Shown: positions 44,824 through 53,992, numbered from the stretch's first letter. The stretch is 64,000 bases of DNA from CAINEC01 sp046052065 (GCA_046052065.1 JBJOND010000001.1:44092-108091); one strand, 5' to 3'. Notes: generated from the letters alone by a model not told the origin. Program-made: numbers and translations.

Positions 44824-45386
44824 AGTCCTGCGTTTGTTCTAAATAGTTTAACAGCGATAGCCATTAGCACAACTCCAAATACTTTTCGAATTATACTGAT
44901 GCCTGCTTTTCCAAGTGCCTTTTCTAACTGTGCAACCATACGAAGCACAATATAAACCACAATCATATTTAAAGAAATTCCAATTAAGATAGTAGCGATA
45001 TCATACTGCGCGCGCAACGAAATTAAAGTTGTCATAGTACCTGTCCCTGCAATCAATGGAAATGCTATAGGAACAATAGAAGCGGTTTCAGGAATATCAT
45101 CACGATAAAGTCGAATTCCTAAAATCATTTCGAGTGCTAAAAAGAAGATAACAAGAGACCCGGCAATAGCAAAAGAAGAAACATCAATGCCAATTAGTTT
45201 TAATATGCTTTCACCCAAGAAAAGGAATAAAACCATAATTACCAATGATGCAAGGGTAGCCTTTTCCGAATGAATTACACCTACCCTATTTCTTGTTTCG
45301 ATAATAACAGGCAAAGAACCAATGATATCTATTACAGCAAATAAAATCATTGTAACAGAAATAATATCTTGAATTGATAATGTCAT
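44820..45386 (-). CDS. MarC family integral membrane protein
   Basis: A 188-residue inner-membrane protein with six predicted transmembrane segments. LFAVIDIIGSLPVIIETRN, ALEMILGIRLYRD and VPIAFPLIAGTGTMTTLI match the MarC/YchE/YhgN family. The start at ATG 45386 (MTLSIQDIISVTM) fits family N-termini. A start at 45446 would add 20 residues of unlike sequence. Function of the family is unclear; the name from multiple antibiotic resistance is historical. Convergent with dgkA. Confidence 0.88.
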   Translation of the reverse strand: MTLSIQDIISVTMILFAVIDIIGSLPVIIETRNRVGVIHSEKATLASLVIMVLFLFLGESILKLIGIDVSSFAIAGSLVIFFLALEMILGIRLYRDDIPETASIVPIAFPLIAGTGTMTTLISLRAQYDIATILIGISLNMIVVYIVLRMVAQLEKALGKAGISIIRKVFGVVLMAIAVKLFRTNAGL

Positions 45387-45505
45387 ACAAATCATATTTA
45401 TTCTCAAATCTACTAAATTTAGATATAATCTAATCGTGAATAGCATTGAATATCGATTTACTAAGTTTTAACATAGAATTAAAAGGTTTCAATTAAAACA
45501 AATAG

Positions 45506-45513
45506 TAGATTTG
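45506..45513 (+). promoter_or_regulatory. promoter -7 box upstream of the SulP cluster
   Basis: TAGATTTG is an exact consensus match ending 15 bases before ATG 45529. It excludes the TTG at 45511, which lies inside it. Confidence 0.6.
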
Positions 45514-45528
45514 CATGTTAACATTCCA

Positions 45529-45831
45529 ATGAACTATTTTAAATACATTACTTCATTACTTTTAATATTTGCGTTCACTTTAATGATAGTGAACAAGTGT
45601 GTATTTATTGGCTCAGGGCAATCCGTCTTAGCTTTTTGCTATGAAATGGAAGACGATATTGAGTCAAAAGAAAACAAATCTGATTTCAAAAAGGAAACAG
45701 AAAAAATTTGCAAGTCTTTGTTAAATACAATCATTTGCTCACGTATAAAAGTTGAGGATTTTCATATCACTCAAAACATTGCTTTTGCTGAAGGTCATCC
45801 TTCGCAACCCGACCTACCTCCGAAGGTCTAA
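45529..45831 (+). CDS. small membrane-anchored or secreted protein, unknown
   Basis: A 100-residue protein with one hydrophobic N-terminal helix (about 5-25, LLLIFAFTLMIV), cysteines at VNKC, AFCYEME, ICKSLL and IICSR, an acidic-basic middle, and a tail HPSQPDLPPKV. I recognise no family for certain. It is preceded by a consensus promoter and lies 66 bases before the SulP gene in the same direction, so it is likely the first gene of that transcript. A periplasmic helper for bicarbonate transport is possible but unproven. Confidence 0.55.
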   Translation: MNYFKYITSLLLIFAFTLMIVNKCVFIGSGQSVLAFCYEMEDDIESKENKSDFKKETEKICKSLLNTIICSRIKVEDFHITQNIAFAEGHPSQPDLPPKV

Positions 45832-45897
45832 CTAAGAATTCATACTTTCCTTTTCACTTTAAAATTCCATAACGGAATTAACTATTTATTCTTATTT

Positions 45898-47469
45898 ATG
45901 AAAAACATAACTTCAAATTTAAAATCAGATTTTCAATCTGGATTAGTGGTGTTCTTAGTAGCACTTCCCTTATGCTTAGGAATTGCCCTCGCTAGTGGAG
46001 CTCCTTTATTCGCTGGAATTCTATCAGGAATTATCGGTGGAATTGTTGTTGGATTTATTAGCAATTCACAGCTAAGCGTTACAGGTCCTGCTGCAGGACT
46101 TACAGCAATTATACTTACTGCAATAACGTCCTTAAATAGTTATGAATCGTTTTTAGTAGCAGTGATTATTGCTGGTGCCATACAAATTATACTTGGTGCT
46201 TTAAAGGCTGGCACCATTGCCAATTACATTCCATCCAACGTAATTGAAGGTATGTTAACGGCTATTGGTATTATTATCATCTTGAAACAAATCCCTCATG
46301 CTGTTGGATACGACAAAGACAACGAGGGTGATTTTTTCTTTTTGGAATCAACAGGCAATAATACCTTATCTGCCATCTACGATGCAATTAATTATTCGCA
46401 TCCTGGCTCATTCATTATTTGCATTGTATCCTTGGTCATTTTGATACTCTTTAACAAAATCAATTTCTTAAAGCAAATTAAACTAATTCCTGGAGCATTG
46501 ATAGCTGTTGTTGCAGGAATACTCGTTAATGAGTTTTTTAAGCTTCAAGCATCTCCGTTAGAAGTCGCGGATGATCACCTTGTTAAACTTCCAATTGCAA
46601 AAAACTTCAATGATTTTATTGGGTTCTTTTCTTTTCCCAATTTATCAGCTATTTCATCGTACCAGGTATGGGTAGTTGGATTAACGATTGCAATAGTCGC
46701 TAGTATTGAAACATTACTTTGCATCGAGGCTGCAGATAAGATTGACCCAGAAAAAAGAGTAACTAATCCTAATCGAGAATTATTTGCTCAAGGCATCGGA
46801 AATTTAATAAGTGGATTAATTGGCGGATTACCTATGACATCTGTAATCGTAAGAACATCTGCTAACACTAATGCAGGTGCTAAATCGAAAATGTCGACAA
46901 TTATTCACGGTCTATTGATTTTAGTTTGTGTTTTAACAATCCCATTTATCATTAATAAAATTCCATTGGCCTCTTTAGCTGCCATCTTATTAATGATTGG
47001 ATTTAAATTAGCGGGGCCTGCAATATTTAAAAAAATATGGAGTCAGGGATTAATTCAGTTTGTTCCATTTATTGTAACTGTAATTGCCATAGTATTTACT
47101 GACTTATTGAAGGGAGTTGGTATAGGCATGGTAGTTAGTATCTTTTATATTCTGAAATCAAATTTAAGATTTGCATATTCTTTCGATAAAGAAAAATATA
47201 ATGAAGGAGAAGTGATTAAAATACAACTTGCACATGAAGTAAGTTTTTTAAATAAAGCTGCTATTAAAGATACACTTCATCAATTACCAAATAATAGTGT
47301 AGTTAAAATCGATGCAAGTGAGTCAGTTTATATCGACTATGATATCGTTGAATTAATTCACGATTTTGAAAAAACAATTGCACCACAAAAAAATATCAAT
47401 TTAGAGGTCGTGGGAATGAAGAACAAGTATTCATTAAATAAAGTTCCCAGTCACGTTACCATGAAATAA
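45898..47469 (+). CDS. SulP family anion transporter
   Basis: A 523-residue SLC26/SulP permease with about 12 membrane helices. Core motifs are FLVALPLCLGIALASGAPLF (18-37), a SVTGPAAGLTAII helix, and IETLLCIEAADKIDPEKR then GLIGGLPMTSVIVRTSANTNAG. A short STAS-like domain follows at the end (about 440-520: IKIQLAHEVSFLNKAAI, KIDASESVYIDYDIVELI). Members carry sulfate, bicarbonate or dicarboxylates. The gene 13 bases downstream encodes a carbonic anhydrase, so bicarbonate uptake (BicA-like) is the best inference. Confidence 0.92.
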   Translation: MKNITSNLKSDFQSGLVVFLVALPLCLGIALASGAPLFAGILSGIIGGIVVGFISNSQLSVTGPAAGLTAIILTAITSLNSYESFLVAVIIAGAIQIILGALKAGTIANYIPSNVIEGMLTAIGIIIILKQIPHAVGYDKDNEGDFFFLESTGNNTLSAIYDAINYSHPGSFIICIVSLVILILFNKINFLKQIKLIPGALIAVVAGILVNEFFKLQASPLEVADDHLVKLPIAKNFNDFIGFFSFPNLSAISSYQVWVVGLTIAIVASIETLLCIEAADKIDPEKRVTNPNRELFAQGIGNLISGLIGGLPMTSVIVRTSANTNAGAKSKMSTIIHGLLILVCVLTIPFIINKIPLASLAAILLMIGFKLAGPAIFKKIWSQGLIQFVPFIVTVIAIVFTDLLKGVGIGMVVSIFYILKSNLRFAYSFDKEKYNEGEVIKIQLAHEVSFLNKAAIKDTLHQLPNNSVVKIDASESVYIDYDIVELIHDFEKTIAPQKNINLEVVGMKNKYSLNKVPSHVTMK

Positions 47470-47482
47470 CCAATAAACTATT

Positions 47483-48112
47483 ATGAAAGCACATACATTT
47501 GAAACGCAATCAACCATTACACACCAAAAGGCACTTGCCTTTTTGAAAGAGGGAAATCAACGTTTCGTAAGTAATTTAAAAATCAACCGTAATTTATTAC
47601 AGCAAGTCAATGATACACGCGAAGGCCAATGGCCATTTGCAGTGATACTTTCATGTATTGATAGCCGTACCTCTGCTGAATTAATATTTGATCAGGGCCT
47701 AGGCGACGTTTTCTCCATACGAATAGCGGGGAATATTTGCAATGATGATATTATAGGCAGTATTGAGTTTGCATGCAAAGTAGCTGGTTCGAAATTAATT
47801 GTTGTAATGGGTCATACGCAATGTGGAGCTGTAAAAGGAGCTTGCGACCATATTGAGTTAGGCAACCTAACTACCTTATTGAATAAAATTCAACCTGCTG
47901 TTGCCATTGAGGTATCAAAAGGAAATCATACCGATTGTAATTCTAAAAATGAAGGATTTGTATTTGATGTAACAAAAACAAATGTTGAAGAAACGATTAA
48001 ATCAATCATGAACAAGAGTGAAATTATTCGTGATATGGTAGAATCAGGACAGATAGGAATTGTAGGAAGTATCCATCATTTAAATAGTGGGAAAGTAGAG
48101 TTTATTGACTAA
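47483..48112 (+). CDS. beta-class carbonic anhydrase
   Basis: A 209-residue zinc enzyme interconverting CO2 and bicarbonate. Zinc ligands and the catalytic dyad are C58, D60 and R62 in SCIDSRTSAE, and H111 and C114 in GHTQCGAVKGA. DVFSIRIAGN and GSIEFACKVAGSKLIVVMG are also standard. No signal peptide, so cytoplasmic. It follows the SulP gene by 13 bases, so the pair should be co-expressed. It ends before a strong two-way terminator shared with accC. Confidence 0.95.
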   Translation: MKAHTFETQSTITHQKALAFLKEGNQRFVSNLKINRNLLQQVNDTREGQWPFAVILSCIDSRTSAELIFDQGLGDVFSIRIAGNICNDDIIGSIEFACKVAGSKLIVVMGHTQCGAVKGACDHIELGNLTTLLNKIQPAVAIEVSKGNHTDCNSKNEGFVFDVTKTNVEETIKSIMNKSEIIRDMVESGQIGIVGSIHHLNSGKVEFID

Positions 48113-48132
48113 TATCAAAATAAATAGAAAAT

Positions 48133-48164
48133 AAAAATCCCCGAGCAAAACTCGGGGATTTTTT
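48133..48164. terminator. bidirectional terminator between carbonic anhydrase and accC
   Basis: A 13-bp stem AAAAATCCCCGAG/CTCGGGGATTTTT with a CAAAA loop; A-run on one side and T-run on the other allow use in both directions. Confidence 0.9.
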
Positions 48165-49500
48165 ATTTCAACTTAAACGTTTCCATAAACTTGGTGGTGT
48201 AATTTCCTTTTCTGAAATCTTCATTCAACATTAACTGCTGATGAAAAGGAATGGTTGTTTTTACACCTTCAATCACGAACTCGCTCAACGCTCTTTCCAT
48301 TGTTTGAATTGCTTCTTCTCTTGTTTGAGCAACAGTAATCAACTTTGCAATCATCGAATCATAATAAGGAGGAATAGTGTATCCTGCGTAGATATGTGAA
48401 TCAACACGCACTCCATGTCCTCCTGGCTGATGCAATACCGTTATCTTGCCTGGAGAAGGACGGAAATCATTATAAGGATCTTCTGCATTAATACGACATT
48501 CGATTGCATGCATTGTTGGATAATGATTGTTTCCGCTGATTGAAACACCAGCAGCAATCTTTATTTGTTCCTTGATCAAATCATAATTGATTACCTCTTC
48601 GGTAACTGGATGCTCTACCTGAATACGTGTATTCATTTCCATGAAGTAAAACTTACCATGCTTATCAACTAAGAACTCGATTGTTCCTACACCTTCATAA
48701 TTACTTGCAAGCGTTGCTTTGATAGCGGCCTCACCCATTTCATGACGAAGTTTTTCTGTCATGAATGGCGAAGGAGTTTCTTCCAATAATTTTTGATGAC
48801 GACGTTGGATAGAACAATCACGCTCACTTAAGTGACATGCTTTTCCATATTGATCACCAGCAACCTGAATTTCAATATGGCGTGGTTCTTCGATATATTT
48901 TTCCATGTACATACCATCGTTACCGAAAGCTGCACCCGCTTCTGTACGAGCTGTATCAAAAGCTTTTTCTAATTCATCTTCTTTCCAAACGATGCGCATT
49001 CCTTTTCCGCCACCACCAGCTGTTGCTTTTAGGATAACAGGATAACCAATTTCTTTCGCATCCTTTTTTGCTTGTTCAATATCTGTTATCAAACCATCAG
49101 AACCAGGAATAGTTGGAACGCCTGCGCGCTTCATCGTATCCTTTGCATTGGCTTTGTCTCCCATCGCATCTATTTGCTCTGGTGTAGCACCAATGAATTT
49201 AATTCCGTGCTGCTGACAAATAGCAGAGAATTTTGAATTCTCAGATAAGAAGCCATATCCTGGATGAATTGCATCTGCATTCGTAATTTCTGCAGCTGCA
49301 ATAATTCTTGGAATATTTAAATAGGAATCACGACTTTGAGGAGGACCTATACATACTGCTTCATCTGCGAAGCGAACATGTAAACTTTCTTTATCTGCTG
49401 TAGAGTAAACTGCAACCGTACGAATTCCCATCTCTTTACAAGTACGGATAATACGTAATGCAATCTCACCTCTATTGGCAATTAATATTTTCTTAAACAT
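48163..49500 (-). CDS. accC: acetyl-CoA carboxylase, biotin carboxylase subunit
   Basis: A 445-residue ATP-grasp enzyme that carboxylates biotin on AccB, the first half of the acetyl-CoA carboxylase reaction. Motifs are KILIANRGEIALRIIRT (N-terminus), the ATP loop ATAGGGGKGMRIVW (about 160-173), ERDCSIQRRHQKLLEE and the catalytic EMNTRIQVEHPVTEEV. Length is normal. It is the last gene of the accB-accC pair, 31 bases downstream of accB. The carboxyltransferase genes are not in the window. Confidence 0.97.
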   Translation of the reverse strand: MFKKILIANRGEIALRIIRTCKEMGIRTVAVYSTADKESLHVRFADEAVCIGPPQSRDSYLNIPRIIAAAEITNADAIHPGYGFLSENSKFSAICQQHGIKFIGATPEQIDAMGDKANAKDTMKRAGVPTIPGSDGLITDIEQAKKDAKEIGYPVILKATAGGGGKGMRIVWKEDELEKAFDTARTEAGAAFGNDGMYMEKYIEEPRHIEIQVAGDQYGKACHLSERDCSIQRRHQKLLEETPSPFMTEKLRHEMGEAAIKATLASNYEGVGTIEFLVDKHGKFYFMEMNTRIQVEHPVTEEVINYDLIKEQIKIAAGVSISGNNHYPTMHAIECRINAEDPYNDFRPSPGKITVLHQPGGHGVRVDSHIYAGYTIPPYYDSMIAKLITVAQTREEAIQTMERALSEFVIEGVKTTIPFHQQLMLNEDFRKGNYTTKFMETFKLK

Positions 49501-49531
49501 AATTGTCTATTTAATGATTAAACTAATTGTC

Positions 49532-50017
49532 TTAGCTAGGATCAACTAAGAACAAAGGCTGATCGTACTCAACAGGAGAAGAGTTGTCTACCAATACTTT
49601 TACAATTCTTCCTGAAATTTCAGATTCTATTTCATTAAATAATTTCATTGCTTCGATGATACATACCACCTGACCAGCTTTGATTTCATCACCCACATTT
49701 ACAAAGTTTGGTTTATCTGGGCTAGATGCACGGTAGAAAGTACCAATCATAGGACTTTTAACCGTGATGTATTTTGATTCATCGTTAGATGCTACAGGTG
49801 CAGCCGCAGCGGGAGCAGGCGCAGCTGCAACAGGTGCTGGAGCTGGAGCCGCCTGAACAGGCATTTGCATCATTGGAGCTGCAGTTAACACTTGCTCAAT
49901 TACTCTTGGAGCTGCATTTTTAATGGTGATTTTCACCGTATCAGTTTCTAAGCTTACTTCACTTACACCTGATTTTGAAACGAACTTTATAAGTTCTTCG
50001 ATTTCCTTTTTGTTCAT
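49532..50017 (-). CDS. accB: acetyl-CoA carboxylase biotin carboxyl carrier protein
   Basis: A 161-residue carrier. The N-terminal part (NKKEIEELIKFVSKSGVSEVSLETD) is standard, followed by an Ala/Pro-rich linker (about 55-85) and the biotinyl domain (about 85-161). The biotinylated Lys is in CIIEAMKLFNEIESE (about 127). It pairs with accC downstream. A consensus -7 box 23 bases upstream gives the pair its own promoter, apart from the fabH transcript. Confidence 0.97.
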   Translation of the reverse strand: MNKKEIEELIKFVSKSGVSEVSLETDTVKITIKNAAPRVIEQVLTAAPMMQMPVQAAPAPAPVAAAPAPAAAAPVASNDESKYITVKSPMIGTFYRASSPDKPNFVNVGDEIKAGQVVCIIEAMKLFNEIESEISGRIVKVLVDNSSPVEYDQPLFLVDPS

Positions 50018-50039
50018 AGAAGGAGTTTTTATGAGTGGT

Positions 50040-50047
50040 CAAAAATA
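50040..50047 (-). promoter_or_regulatory. promoter -7 box of accB-accC
   Basis: TATTTTTG on the minus strand is an exact TAnnTTTG match 22 bases before the accB ATG. Confidence 0.6.
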
Positions 50048-50104
50048 AGCTATTTTGCTTAAAAACGATTGAATTTTGATTAAAAATTGGCCAAAATGAT
50101 TGGA

Positions 50105-50126
50105 TTTTATTCAAAATTGAATAAAA
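50105..50126. promoter_or_regulatory. 22-bp palindrome upstream of accB, possible operator
   Basis: TTTTATTCAA-AA-TTGAATAAAA has perfect 10-bp arms. It lies between fabH and the accB promoter, about 58 bases upstream of the -7 box. Related sequence with ATTTTG/CAAAAT arms lies between it and the promoter. It has no T-tract in line with a terminator and its AT-only stem favours a protein-binding site. Confidence 0.45.
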
Positions 50127-50201
50127 ATTACAAAAGTTGACTTTAAATAAATCGGACTTAAAAGAATAAATGGAAAGAGTGTTTAGATTGGCTAATTAAA
50201 A

Positions 50202-51191
50202 TTAATAAGCCCACTTCACCCAAATAGAACCCCAGGTAAATCCTCCACCAAAAGCAGCAATAATAATATTATCTCCTTTTTTGAATTTACTTTCCCATTC
50301 CCATAAACAAAGTGGAATTGTTCCATTGGTTGTATTTCCGTAACGCTCAATATTAAGTGTTACTTTTTCATCGCTAACGCCCATACGACGAGCAGTTGCA
50401 TCAATAATTCTTTTGTTTGCCTGATGCGGAATTAACCATGCGACATCATCTGCTGTTAGATGATTACGCTCCATAATTTCAGCACTTACATCAGCCATAT
50501 TGGTCACAGCGAATTTAAAAACCGTTTGACCTTCCTGATAAACATAATGTTCTTTTGCAGCAACTGTTTCTGCTGATGCCGGCTTTAAACTACCACCTGC
50601 TTTTTGATGTAAATGAGCACGACCAGAACCATCAGTTCTTAATATTGAATCTAAAATTCCGAATCCATCTGTATTAGGCTCTAACAGCACCGCACCTCCG
50701 CCGTCACCAAAAATAACGCAAGTCGCTCGATCGGTATAATCTATAATAGATGACATTTTATCGGCACCAACTACAATTACTTTTTTATACTGACCCGTCT
50801 CAATAAATTTTGAACCTGTTGCTAAAGCAAAAATAAATCCTGAGCAAGCCGCATTTATGTCATAACTAAATGCATTTTTAGCACCTACTTTATCTGAAAT
50901 AATATTTGCTGTTGCAGGGAACTGCATGTCGGGTGTTGTGGTCGCACAGATTATCAAATCGATTTCTTCTGCAGAAATGCCACGCTTTTTCAAAAGACCT
51001 TCTACTGCTCTTGCACCAATATCAGAAGTTGCTTCTCCAGGTGTTTTTAAAATATGACGCTCTTTAATTCCCGTTCGCGAAGTGATCCATTCATCTGTAG
51101 TATCAATCATCGTTTCTAACACTTTGTTGGTTAGAAGATAATCAGGAACCCATGCGTTTACGGCAGTTATTGCAGCTGTTATTTTAGTCAT
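50202..51191 (-). CDS. fabH: beta-ketoacyl-ACP synthase III
   Basis: A 329-residue enzyme that starts fatty acid synthesis by condensing acetyl-CoA (or branched primers) with malonyl-ACP. The catalytic triad is visible: C116 in DINAACSGFIFA, H256 in LIPHQANKRII and N286 in ERYGNTTNGTIP. TTDEWITSRTGIKERHI and the C-terminal AFGGGFTWGSIWVKWAY are standard. It starts 3 bases after plsX ends. Primer preference is not decidable from sequence. Confidence 0.97.
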   Translation of the reverse strand: MTKITAAITAVNAWVPDYLLTNKVLETMIDTTDEWITSRTGIKERHILKTPGEATSDIGARAVEGLLKKRGISAEEIDLIICATTTPDMQFPATANIISDKVGAKNAFSYDINAACSGFIFALATGSKFIETGQYKKVIVVGADKMSSIIDYTDRATCVIFGDGGGAVLLEPNTDGFGILDSILRTDGSGRAHLHQKAGGSLKPASAETVAAKEHYVYQEGQTVFKFAVTNMADVSAEIMERNHLTADDVAWLIPHQANKRIIDATARRMGVSDEKVTLNIERYGNTTNGTIPLCLWEWESKFKKGDNIIIAAFGGGFTWGSIWVKWAY

Positions 51192-51194
51192 ATT

Positions 51195-52148
51195 TTAATG
51201 AGCAATACTTTCTTGCATCGCCTGTGCAATTTTTTCTGTCAGACGAGCGGCAGTTACTTTTTCAGTAATGTGAATCATGTTTTTTACTGCACGGGCATTA
51301 GAAATTCCGTGAGCAATAATTACGGGAGCATTCAAACCTAACACTGGCGTACCTCCGTAATTTTCATAATTGAAGCGTTCGAAATACGAATCTGTAATTG
51401 AACGTTTCTGAATTAAATTATAGAATGACTCCGCAAGCTTCAAGATCACATTACCTGTGAATCCGTCGCATACAATAACATCTGCTTTGTCGTTAAACAA
51501 ATCACGACCTTCAACATTCCCAATAAAGTTGATGTCTTTTGTCGTTTTTAGCAATTGATGCGTTGCTTGTGTGAGAACACTTCCTTTTTCTTCTTCTTCT
51601 CCGATGTTCATCAATCCAACTTTCGGACTTTTAAATCCGTGAACGTGCTCAAGATATAAACTACCAAGAACACCAAATTGCTGAAGCATTTCTGGTTTAC
51701 AATCTGCGTTCAATCCTACATCTAAGAAAACGCCCCAGGGACCATCTTCTTTAGGCAGAACCGAACATACTGCAGGACGTAAAACACCAGGAATAGTTTT
51801 AACACTAAACATAGCTCCGACCATCATAGCACCGCTGTTACCAGCTCCGCAAAATGCATCGATATCACCACGCTTTAGATATTCAAATCCACGGGCAATA
51901 CTTGAATCTTGTTTTTGTGTAATTGCTTTTGTTGGATGTTCATCCATTCCGATAACCTCTGTAGTTGCTACAACAGAAACTTTCGAAATATCAGCACCGG
52001 CTTCGTTAAATTGTTGCGTGATAGCATCGATATCGCCGAACAAAACCAACTCAACACCTTCCCCTAAATGAGGTAGCGCTTCGATGACTCCTTTCGTAAT
52101 TTCAAGTGGAGCATAATCCCCACCCATGATATCAACACCAATCTTCAT
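51195..52148 (-). CDS. plsX: phosphate acyltransferase PlsX
   Basis: A 317-residue enzyme converting acyl-ACP to acyl-phosphate for phospholipid synthesis. It begins MKIGVDIMGGDYAPLEITKG and contains FCGAGNSGAMMVGAM, DVGLNADCKPEMLQQFG, LMNIGEEEEKGS and DVIVCDGFTGNVILKLAE. The start is ATG 52148 with AGGAAAA 10 bases before; the in-frame TTG at 52157 adds three residues and is less likely. It is followed by fabH and preceded by rpmF. Confidence 0.97.
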   Translation of the reverse strand: MKIGVDIMGGDYAPLEITKGVIEALPHLGEGVELVLFGDIDAITQQFNEAGADISKVSVVATTEVIGMDEHPTKAITQKQDSSIARGFEYLKRGDIDAFCGAGNSGAMMVGAMFSVKTIPGVLRPAVCSVLPKEDGPWGVFLDVGLNADCKPEMLQQFGVLGSLYLEHVHGFKSPKVGLMNIGEEEEKGSVLTQATHQLLKTTKDINFIGNVEGRDLFNDKADVIVCDGFTGNVILKLAESFYNLIQKRSITDSYFERFNYENYGGTPVLGLNAPVIIAHGISNARAVKNMIHITEKVTAARLTEKIAQAMQESIAH

Positions 52149-52205
52149 GTTGAACAATTTTCCTTTGAAGAAATTTAAATTTTATTGCTAAAGCTATTAT
52201 TGTAA

Positions 52206-52391
52206 TTAAGCTCCGCGCTCCATTACGACTTTACCTTTGTACATTAATTTTCCTTCGTACCAGTAAGCACGGTGATAAAGATGTGCTTCACCTGTAGTTG
52301 CATCAACTGCAATTGTAGGAGCAGTCGCTTTATAGTGCGTTCTGCGTTTGTCTCTTCTTGATTTCGAGTGTTTATGCTTAGGATTTGGCAT
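52206..52391 (-). CDS. rpmF: 50S ribosomal protein L32
   Basis: A 61-residue ribosomal protein, PNPKHKHSKSRRDKRRTHYK at the N-terminus. The zinc-binding cysteines found in many L32 proteins are absent; the C-terminal half has no Cys (GEAHLYHRAYWYEGKLMYKG), the zinc-free form. The gene sits between yceD and plsX, as in many bacteria. Confidence 0.96.
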   Translation of the reverse strand: MPNPKHKHSKSRRDKRRTHYKATAPTIAVDATTGEAHLYHRAYWYEGKLMYKGKVVMERGA

Positions 52392-52411
52392 AGTACTTAA
52401 TTATTTATTAG

Positions 52412-52945
52412 TTAATTCAATTTAATTTTTTTGAGAGCACTCCATCGTTCATCCTTTACTTCTTCCTCGTCTTCTTCTTTTTCAGTTTCTGATAAAGACT
52501 CAAGCGCTTCATTCACACAACCAGGCTCATCATTGATATCTGGGTGTGTAGGACTAAATGGGACTTCCAGCGTAACAAAGTCGTAAATGTGATTATTCAA
52601 GACTAGTTCACTTGCTGAATTTGCAATATGTATTGTATCGATATCATCATCTTCTGCATTCGGACTTTCTACCATTCGAATTAAAAGATGCTGATCTGCA
52701 TTCACAGACATGGTGAAATTTTCGAGACATCGGCCACATTCTACCTCTACTTCTCCATTTATTTCAATGTCTAGCTCCATGGTTGTGGATTTTTGTAAAA
52801 CCACACGTACGTCCACGTTTGCATTGTGAATAAGACTATTCGGATACTGCTCAAAGAACTCATCCCCAATGTGAAAGTTAAACTCATGAATTCCAGCTGG
52901 TAAGCTGATGAACTTAACGACTAAATCTTTATTGTGCGTTGCCAC
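52412..52945 (-). CDS. yceD: DUF177 (YceD) family protein, 23S rRNA accumulation
   Basis: A 177-residue protein of the DUF177/YceD family. The core is the VEVECGRCLENFTMSVNADQHLLIRM segment with its CxxC, and PTHPDINDEPGCVNE and KDERWSALKKIKLN at the end, where SALKKIK is typical. In E. coli YceD affects 23S rRNA accumulation, and it is coupled with rpmF across bacteria. The start is GTG 52945. A consensus -7 box lies 37 bases upstream, so this is the first gene of the rpmF-plsX-fabH operon. Confidence 0.9.
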   Translation of the reverse strand: MATHNKDLVVKFISLPAGIHEFNFHIGDEFFEQYPNSLIHNANVDVRVVLQKSTTMELDIEINGEVEVECGRCLENFTMSVNADQHLLIRMVESPNAEDDDIDTIHIANSASELVLNNHIYDFVTLEVPFSPTHPDINDEPGCVNEALESLSETEKEEDEEEVKDERWSALKKIKLN

Positions 52946-53281
52946 TTTTCAACATTTAAATTACACACAGGTGCAAGGGGTGCAAAAGTAATAAATGTCA
53001 GTAAGCTACGAAAGAAAATCGTAAAGAAATGATATGAATTTTATCGAGCACCAGAAATTTACCACTAAAACATACTTGTCTACACCTTTGTTTTTCAACA
53101 GATTAGTTGCTATATTATCGTTTGATTTATGTTAACCTTGTTTCCAATTAAATCACACCCTTGCCCGTCAAATCCCATATAATCAGCGCCATACAGTTTT
53201 CAATTTGCTTAGATGCCGCTTAAATTGAATTCAAAAACATTCCGGCGGAAAAACAATAACACAAACGATCATAATTCATAA
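52946..53281. other. intergenic region upstream of yceD
   Basis: Apart from the yceD promoter at its left end, I see no gene in these 336 bases. A TACACCTTTG string near 53091-53100 looks a little like a plus-strand promoter box but no gene follows it. Confidence 0.4.
52983..52990 (-). promoter_or_regulatory. promoter -7 box of the yceD-rpmF-plsX-fabH operon
   Basis: TACTTTTG on the minus strand is an exact TAnnTTTG match, 37 bases before the GTG start of yceD. Confidence 0.65.
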
Positions 53282-53992
53282 TTAAAGCTTTACCTCATAC
53301 TCGTCCAGCAACTCCTGTCCTTTAAAGCGAAGTAAAATCTGCATTACAGTAATTACATCTTTGCGGCAATAAGTAACAATACGATCTAAATTATTTTCGT
53401 TCCAATAAACATTTCCTACCTGACTACCATCAATATCATCCTTCGGACTAGGAATGCCTAATACATTTGCCAAGAGATTTAATGGCGTGTAACTCTTGTA
53501 ATCGCCAAACTTCCATAACTCCATAGTATCGAGGTGTGGTACTTCCCAAGGCTTCTTCATACTATTGTCTAATTGTGGCGGAAGCTCAATTCCGTTGATA
53601 ATCATTCGACGTGATAAATACGGAAAATCAAACTCTTTTCCATTATGTCCACATAAAAGCATAGTGGGCTTTAACTTACGTAATAACTGCGCAAAATCTT
53701 CCAGTAATTCTTTTTCATCATGTCCGTAAAACGATTTCATTCGAAACTCTCTTCCATCACTCGTATGATTTAAAAATCCAGTGGAAATACAAATAATCTT
53801 ACCAAACTCTGCATAGATTCCTGCACGATCATAAATACTAATATGGTCTTCTGTATCTTCTTTCTTTAAGTTATCTGCTTTGCGTTTCCACAATGGCCTT
53901 ACTTCTTCTGGAACATCTTCGTATGATTTATACTGAGGAACAGTTTCAATATCTAAACAAAGAATGTTTTCGAGTGCAATATTTTTAAGCAT
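53282..53992 (-). CDS. predicted 3'-5' exonuclease, DNA polymerase B-like
   Basis: A 236-residue DnaQ-fold nuclease of the type related to the proofreading domain of family B polymerases. The Exo I motif is CLDIETVP (D14, E16), the Exo II region is LCGHNGKEFDFPYLSRRM (about 112-129), and Exo III is IVTYCRKDVITVMQIL (about 205-220) with Tyr and Asp. No polymerase domain is attached. It acts presumably on single-stranded 3' ends in the cytoplasm, but its pathway is unknown. It is followed by an unrelated hypothetical gene upstream in the other order. Confidence 0.88.
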   Translation of the reverse strand: MLKNIALENILCLDIETVPQYKSYEDVPEEVRPLWKRKADNLKKEDTEDHISIYDRAGIYAEFGKIICISTGFLNHTSDGREFRMKSFYGHDEKELLEDFAQLLRKLKPTMLLCGHNGKEFDFPYLSRRMIINGIELPPQLDNSMKKPWEVPHLDTMELWKFGDYKSYTPLNLLANVLGIPSPKDDIDGSQVGNVYWNENNLDRIVTYCRKDVITVMQILLRFKGQELLDEYEVKL

